From an archaeon (GTDB lineage Archaea; Methanobacteriota; Methanobacteria; Methanobacteriales; Methanobacteriaceae): a DNA stretch of 8,370 nucleotides. The stretch is from NCBI GenBank assembly GCA_024409165.1, contig JAKSUE010000049.1:1-8370 (forward strand). Direction: 5' to 3'. Position 1 is the first letter of the stretch. Every line of letters starts with the position of its first letter. Below, piece after piece: positions 5,138 to 8,370 of the stretch. The notes under the pieces are model-generated. The model saw nothing but the letters and a program-made list of their open reading frames with translations, did not search any database and was not told the DNA's origin. A program made the position numbers and the translations under genes.

Positions 5138-5165
5138 GTAAATATCAGATTTGATAGATATTTAC
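5138..5165. promoter_or_regulatory. 28-base dyad at the expected mevalonate kinase start site
   Basis: GTAAATATC (5138-5146) and GATATTTAC (5157-5165) are perfect 9-base complements around a 10-base centre. The left arm starts 21 bases after the TATA box, so the dyad covers the predicted transcription start. That is a classic place for an archaeal repressor operator; as RNA it would instead be a 5'-end hairpin. Role inferred from position and symmetry. Confidence 0.45.
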
Positions 5166-5207
5166 ATTATTTCTATTAGTATGATTTAATTAAATGAGGA
5201 GATAATT

Positions 5208-6179
5208 ATGGAATCGATTGCTACTGCCCCTGGAAAGACTATATTGTTTGGAGAACATTCTGTTGTATATGATGAGCCTGCTGTTGCAGGTGCTGTAAAT
5301 AAACGGGCTATGGTGAAGGTTTCATCAACTCCAAATGATTATATTACTTTAAAATCTTATGATTTGGCTTTTGAAGCTATTTTAAATACTCGTGAAGGGA
5401 CTTATAAATTAATAAAAGGTAAACCTGGTATTATCAGATATATTTTAAATGCTTTATCTAAGTTTCATGATCATAGTCCAATTGATATTGAACTTGGATT
5501 AAAAGTACCTATTGGTTCTGGTTTAGGTTCTTCAGCAGCTGTTACTGTAGCAACTATTGCTGCTTTATTTGATTATCATAATGTTCCTTTTGATAAAGAA
5601 CTTCTTGCAAAATCTGCACATGGTGTTGAACTTGATGTTCAAGGAATAGCTAGTCCTTTAGATACTTTGGTTAGTACTTATGGGGGGTTAGTTTATCTTT
5701 CTCGTGAGAAAAAGATTGTTAGATTTGAAAATAATCTTGATGTTCCTTTTGTTATTGGTTATACTGCAAAATACAGTAATACTGGTAAAATGGTTAGGAA
5801 TGTACGTCATTTAAAAGAAACTTATCCTGAAATTATAGATCCTATGATAGAAACTATGGGTAGAATAGCTAATGAAGGTAGAATTGCTATTTTAAAAAAT
5901 GATGTTGATAAATTAGCTGATTTAATGAATTTTAATCAAGGTTTATTAGATTCTTTAGGTGTTAATACTCAAGAATTGTCCCGTATGATTTATATTGCAC
6001 GTAAAAATGGAGCTACTGCATCTAAAATCACAGGTTCTGGTGGTGGAGGAAGTATGATTGCACTTTGCCCATATAATCCAGATAGAGTAGCTAATGCAAT
6101 AAATCGTTATGATAATACAATTAAAGTTAAATTCTCTAAAGAAGGTGTCCTTTTAGGTGAAGATACTGGTCTTATTTAA
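5208..6179 (+). CDS. mvk: Mevalonate kinase
   Basis: This 323-residue GHMP-family kinase phosphorylates mevalonate to 5-phosphomevalonate with ATP, the first kinase step of the pathway that makes isoprenoids for archaeal ether lipids. The three GHMP motifs are present: APGKTILFGEHSVVYDEPA (7-25, with Lys10, Glu16 and His17), the phosphate-binding PIGSGLGSSAAV (101-112), and KITGSGGGGSM (273-283). The ASPLDTLVSTYGG stretch (148-160) carries the expected catalytic Asp152 and separates it from homoserine kinase and galactokinase. Length agrees with archaeal mevalonate kinases (about 310-320). GAGGAG (5196-5201) supports the ATG. It has its own TATA box with an overlapping dyad, and its stop codon overlaps the ribosome-binding site of the next kinase, so both are made together. 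Confidence 0.95.
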   Translation: MESIATAPGKTILFGEHSVVYDEPAVAGAVNKRAMVKVSSTPNDYITLKSYDLAFEAILNTREGTYKLIKGKPGIIRYILNALSKFHDHSPIDIELGLKVPIGSGLGSSAAVTVATIAALFDYHNVPFDKELLAKSAHGVELDVQGIASPLDTLVSTYGGLVYLSREKKIVRFENNLDVPFVIGYTAKYSNTGKMVRNVRHLKETYPEIIDPMIETMGRIANEGRIAILKNDVDKLADLMNFNQGLLDSLGVNTQELSRMIYIARKNGATASKITGSGGGGSMIALCPYNPDRVANAINRYDNTIKVKFSKEGVLLGEDTGLI

Positions 6180-6191
6180 GGTGATTTCATG
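6178..6191 (+). promoter_or_regulatory. Coupled ribosome-binding site between the two kinases
   Basis: AGGTGAT (6179-6185) begins on the last base of the mevalonate kinase TAA stop and ends 3 bases before the next ATG at 6189. The match to the archaeal 16S 3' end is strong. The overlap suggests that ribosomes finishing the first gene restart on the second, keeping the two kinases in balance. Confidence 0.7.
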
Positions 6192-7049
6192 ATTATTTTA
6201 AAAATTGGTGGAAGTATATTAACTAAAAAAGATTCTGCTAAAGCTGAAGTTGATTTTGATAATTTAAATAGAATAGCTAAAGAAATTAAAGATTCATTAT
6301 ATTCTAATAATGAGGGTAGTAATCCTAATGATTCCAATAATGATTCTAATACTAATTCTAACTCTAATTTATCAGATGGACTTATAATAGTTCATGGTGC
6401 AGGTTCTTTTGGCCATCCTCCTGCTAAAAAGCATAAAATTGGTCAACCATTTAAAGATGAAGAATATCTCACTAAAAGAATTGGTTTCTGTGAAATTCAA
6501 AATGAAGTTAAAAGGTTAAACTCAATAATCTGTGAAGTTTTTGTTAAAAATGAAATCCCAGCTATTGCTTTACCTCCCTCTTCTTTCATAACCACATCTA
6601 ATAAAAGAGTTCATGATTTTAATTTAGATTTAATCAAATCTTATCTAAATGAAGGTTTTATTCCAGTTCTCTATGGTGATGTTGTTTTAGATAATGAAAT
6701 TAAAATGGCTGTTATCTCAGGAGATCAGATAATTCAATATATTGCAAAATCCATAGACTCAGACAGAGTAGTTCTTGGAACTGATGTAGATGGAGTTTAT
6801 ACTAAAAACCCTAAAACTCAGGATGATGCAGTTCATATTGATGTAGTATCCTCAATTGATGATATTAAATCTTTAGAATCTACTACTAATGTTGATGTAA
6901 CTGGTGGTATGGTTGGTAAAGTAAAAGAACTTTTAGAACTTGCAGATTTAGGTATTGAATCCGAAATCATCAATGCTAATGAACCTGGAGTTATTTTTAA
7001 AGCTTTACAAGGAATGGATGTTCCAGGTACAAAAATTTCTAAAAATTAA
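6189..7049 (+). CDS. ipk: Isopentenyl phosphate kinase
   Basis: This 286-residue amino-acid-kinase-fold enzyme converts isopentenyl phosphate and ATP to isopentenyl diphosphate, the last step of the archaeal mevalonate route. The KIGGSILTKK start (5-14, with Lys5 and Lys14), the VHGAGSFGHP motif (68-77, His76 being the substrate-specific His that marks this family), the GDVV strand (163-166), TDVDGVYTKNP (198-208) and DVTGGMVGKV (236-245) are all present. Gly-Gly-Met-x-Gly-Lys contacts ATP phosphate. The protein is some 20 residues longer than the usual 260 or so. The excess is an Asn/Ser-rich stretch at about 39-63, between the first long helix and the strand before VHGAGSFGH. It is coupled to the mevalonate kinase gene by an overlapping ribosome-binding site. 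Type 2 isopentenyl diphosphate isomerase, the common next gene, is not in the window. Confidence 0.94.
   Translation: MIILKIGGSILTKKDSAKAEVDFDNLNRIAKEIKDSLYSNNEGSNPNDSNNDSNTNSNSNLSDGLIIVHGAGSFGHPPAKKHKIGQPFKDEEYLTKRIGFCEIQNEVKRLNSIICEVFVKNEIPAIALPPSSFITTSNKRVHDFNLDLIKSYLNEGFIPVLYGDVVLDNEIKMAVISGDQIIQYIAKSIDSDRVVLGTDVDGVYTKNPKTQDDAVHIDVVSSIDDIKSLESTTNVDVTGGMVGKVKELLELADLGIESEIINANEPGVIFKALQGMDVPGTKISKN
6303..6377 (+). repeat. Low-complexity AAT/TCT tract inside the ipk gene
   Basis: This 75-base in-frame tract is built from degenerate AAT, TCT, GAT and ACT triplets, including runs such as AATGATTCTAATACTAATTC. It encodes 25 residues, about three quarters of them Asn, Ser or Asp. The pattern suggests triplet expansion within a surface loop rather than an inserted domain. 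The flanking sequence keeps the family alignment. Confidence 0.65.
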
Positions 7050-7219
7050 TTTTATTAATATTTTTACTCTTTTTTTACTAAAATATAAATACTTAATTAA
7101 ATATAAAGTATAATGTTATAAGTTTATTAAATTAATCATTAATTAAGTTTTTAATTATTAAATTACTAATAAATTTTAAATTAAATTAAATTAATTAAAT
7201 TAAGGTTTGTGTTTTAAAA
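7050..7219 (+). other. Spacer before the membrane protein: T-run and AAATT repeats
   Basis: Just after the ipk stop there are T-runs (TTTTT at 7061-7065 and T7 at 7070-7076) that probably end the kinase transcript. The rest is A+T, with a 5-base repeat of TTAAA at 7176-7200 leading up to the membrane protein gene. Several TATA-like strings exist (for example near 7099-7112) and no single promoter can be chosen. No gene is seen. Confidence 0.5.
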
Positions 7220-8305
7220 ATGATGTTAATAGCTCAAAATCATTTTCAACTTATATTGGAAGTAGGTTTAATTATTCTTGCCATTGCAATATTTGCACTT
7301 AATTTATTACCATTATCTTTAAGTGTTGTAACATTCATATCCTTGTTTTTATCTGGAGGATTTGCACTTATCTTCTTTGGAGATTTTGGTTTGCTTATAT
7401 TTTCCTTTGGACAGAATGAATTTACACATCCTTTTGGACCAATTGCACTTTTAGCTATTATCACTGCATTAGCATCGCTGAAAGTTATGGAAGAATCGGG
7501 TGTTAATGTAGTAAAATTGAAAAAAGTCGTATATTTATTCCTTGCAGCAATTACCTTATTCGGTGGATTAATGCATAAATCCTTTTTATTATTATGGATT
7601 ATCGGTTTATTCATTGGATATTTAATTATTTCTAAATCATTTAGACAAAAGACTTTTCTTACTGCAAGAAGGTTAGTGATATTTTTAGGTCTTGGTGCTG
7701 TAGCATTTGGTTTATTAGAATTCTTATCCTTTGTTACAGGTATGGAAGTTTTCTCTCCATTACTTAGGTTATCTAGGATTGAACAAAACTCCTTGTCCAG
7801 TTTAAGATTAGTAACTCAAAATACTCATTTAATTGGTCATGATGCTAAATCTTCCTATTGGGGACAAGATGTCGGTGGTTTTGCTGATGGTTACATAAGT
7901 TTACCTATGTCCTTTATTTTGATGTTTGGTTTACCATATCCTTTGTTCTTCGGTGTTTTAGTAAGTAAAAAGGATGTAATCGATTATATGGTTCCAGGTA
8001 TATTTGGTTATTGTTACGACTTTGGATATATTGCTTTAGTTTTAATGGTTCTTCTTATTTTAGGAATTATTATCATTGGTCTTTTAATTCTTAAAAAATA
8101 TAGAATTCAACGTGAAAGAAATAATAAAAGATATTTAGGTAGAGAAGTTCTTTTAATAGGATCTCTTTCTGCATTCATTGCACAAGCTACTATTGGTTTA
8201 TTCTTCTTTAACCGTACCATTAATGGTATGGCTCTGTTGACTTTTATGGTGCTTGGATCTTTAGTACTGGCCCAAGCAGTTTCATTAAAACGTACTAAAA
8301 AATAA
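7220..8305 (+). CDS. Polytopic membrane protein, function unknown
   Basis: I do not recognise this 361-residue protein. It is an integral membrane protein with about nine or ten hydrophobic spans, roughly at 11-31, 34-55, 74-89, 102-118, 121-138, 151-173, 228-248, 266-292, 308-330 and 335-354. A larger polar loop covers about 175-227 and contains LSSLRLVTQNTHLIGHDAKSS and WGQDVGGFADGYIS. Basic clusters (KKYRIQRERNNKR at 292-304 and KRTKK at the end) probably face the cytoplasm. A long loop followed by a span reading GYCYDFGYIALVLM is loosely reminiscent of Wzy/O-antigen-polymerase-like proteins, but no family motif can be claimed. There is no strong ribosome-binding site: AAGG (7202-7205) lies 14 bases before ATG 7220, and ATG 7223 is an alternative start. 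No in-frame start lies just upstream. It follows the isoprenoid kinase genes and probably has its own transcript. Confidence 0.85.
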   Translation: MMLIAQNHFQLILEVGLIILAIAIFALNLLPLSLSVVTFISLFLSGGFALIFFGDFGLLIFSFGQNEFTHPFGPIALLAIITALASLKVMEESGVNVVKLKKVVYLFLAAITLFGGLMHKSFLLLWIIGLFIGYLIISKSFRQKTFLTARRLVIFLGLGAVAFGLLEFLSFVTGMEVFSPLLRLSRIEQNSLSSLRLVTQNTHLIGHDAKSSYWGQDVGGFADGYISLPMSFILMFGLPYPLFFGVLVSKKDVIDYMVPGIFGYCYDFGYIALVLMVLLILGIIIIGLLILKKYRIQRERNNKRYLGREVLLIGSLSAFIAQATIGLFFFNRTINGMALLTFMVLGSLVLAQAVSLKRTKK

Positions 8306-8370
8306 ATTTTTTATTTATTTTTCTTTTTTATACTTTTTTATTCTTATTTTTTAATAAAATTATTAATTTT
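8306..8370 (+). terminator. T-rich terminator after the membrane protein gene
   Basis: The bases after the stop codon are runs of T broken by single A or C (for example TTTTTT beginning at 8307 and CTTTTTTATACTTTTTTATTC after 8322). This matches the oligo-T type of archaeal terminator seen after the other genes. No hairpin is needed or obvious. Confidence 0.55.

Noticed and set aside
4946..5179. 77-residue Phe-rich open frame overlapping the MEMO 3' end
   Set aside because: Its hydrophobic look comes from translating the T-rich terminator repeats; there is no ribosome-binding site and the start lies inside the MEMO gene.
7246..7614. 122-residue open frame on the - strand inside the membrane protein gene
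   Set aside because: It is antisense to a clear multi-span membrane protein, Lys/Asn/Ser-rich as expected of a shadow frame, and has no supporting start signal.

Overview
The window is very AT-rich archaeal chromosome. Its gene content and order point to the methanogen order Methanobacteriales, most likely a Methanobrevibacter-like organism. The reasons are the RNA polymerase subunits RpoN and RpoK, archaeal-type ribosomal proteins S9 and S2, isopentenyl phosphate kinase of the archaeal mevalonate route, strong archaeal ribosome-binding sites (GAGGTG, AGGTGAT), TATA-box promoters and oligo-T terminators. The genus is inferred, not proven. All genes lie on the + strand.

Layout: the left part (1-3804) is the classic archaeal informational string: rps9 (3' part only), rpoN, rpoK, an enolase-family gene, a small 2x[4Fe-4S] ferredoxin and rps2. 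It is loosened by AT-rich spacers, including a 598-base gap before the enolase. rps2 ends in a strong stem overlapping its stop codon, followed by T-runs. The middle part (4123-7049) carries a MEMO-family gene, mevalonate kinase and isopentenyl phosphate kinase. The two kinases are translationally coupled and act on the isoprenoid precursor path that feeds archaeal ether lipids. MEMO and mevalonate kinase each have a recognisable TATA box with repeat or dyad DNA beside it. The right part (7220-8305) is a polytopic membrane protein of unknown function.

The most notable point is the enolase-family gene in the usual eno position. Its frame is intact, and the C-terminal barrel metal ligands and Lys/His residues are kept. 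However, the mobile-loop Ser is Lys, the loop-2 His is Asn with a one-residue shortening, and the second catalytic Glu (DEGG motif) is Lys. It also lacks the C-ending codon preference of rps2. It may have lost or changed its activity. Other points are two near-identical 32-base dyad repeats at the MEMO promoter, a 28-base dyad where mevalonate kinase transcription should start, an Asn/Ser-rich insert in isopentenyl phosphate kinase, and several repeat-rich spacers. I see no CRISPR array, tRNA, rRNA or insertion sequence, and no clear new multi-gene system.
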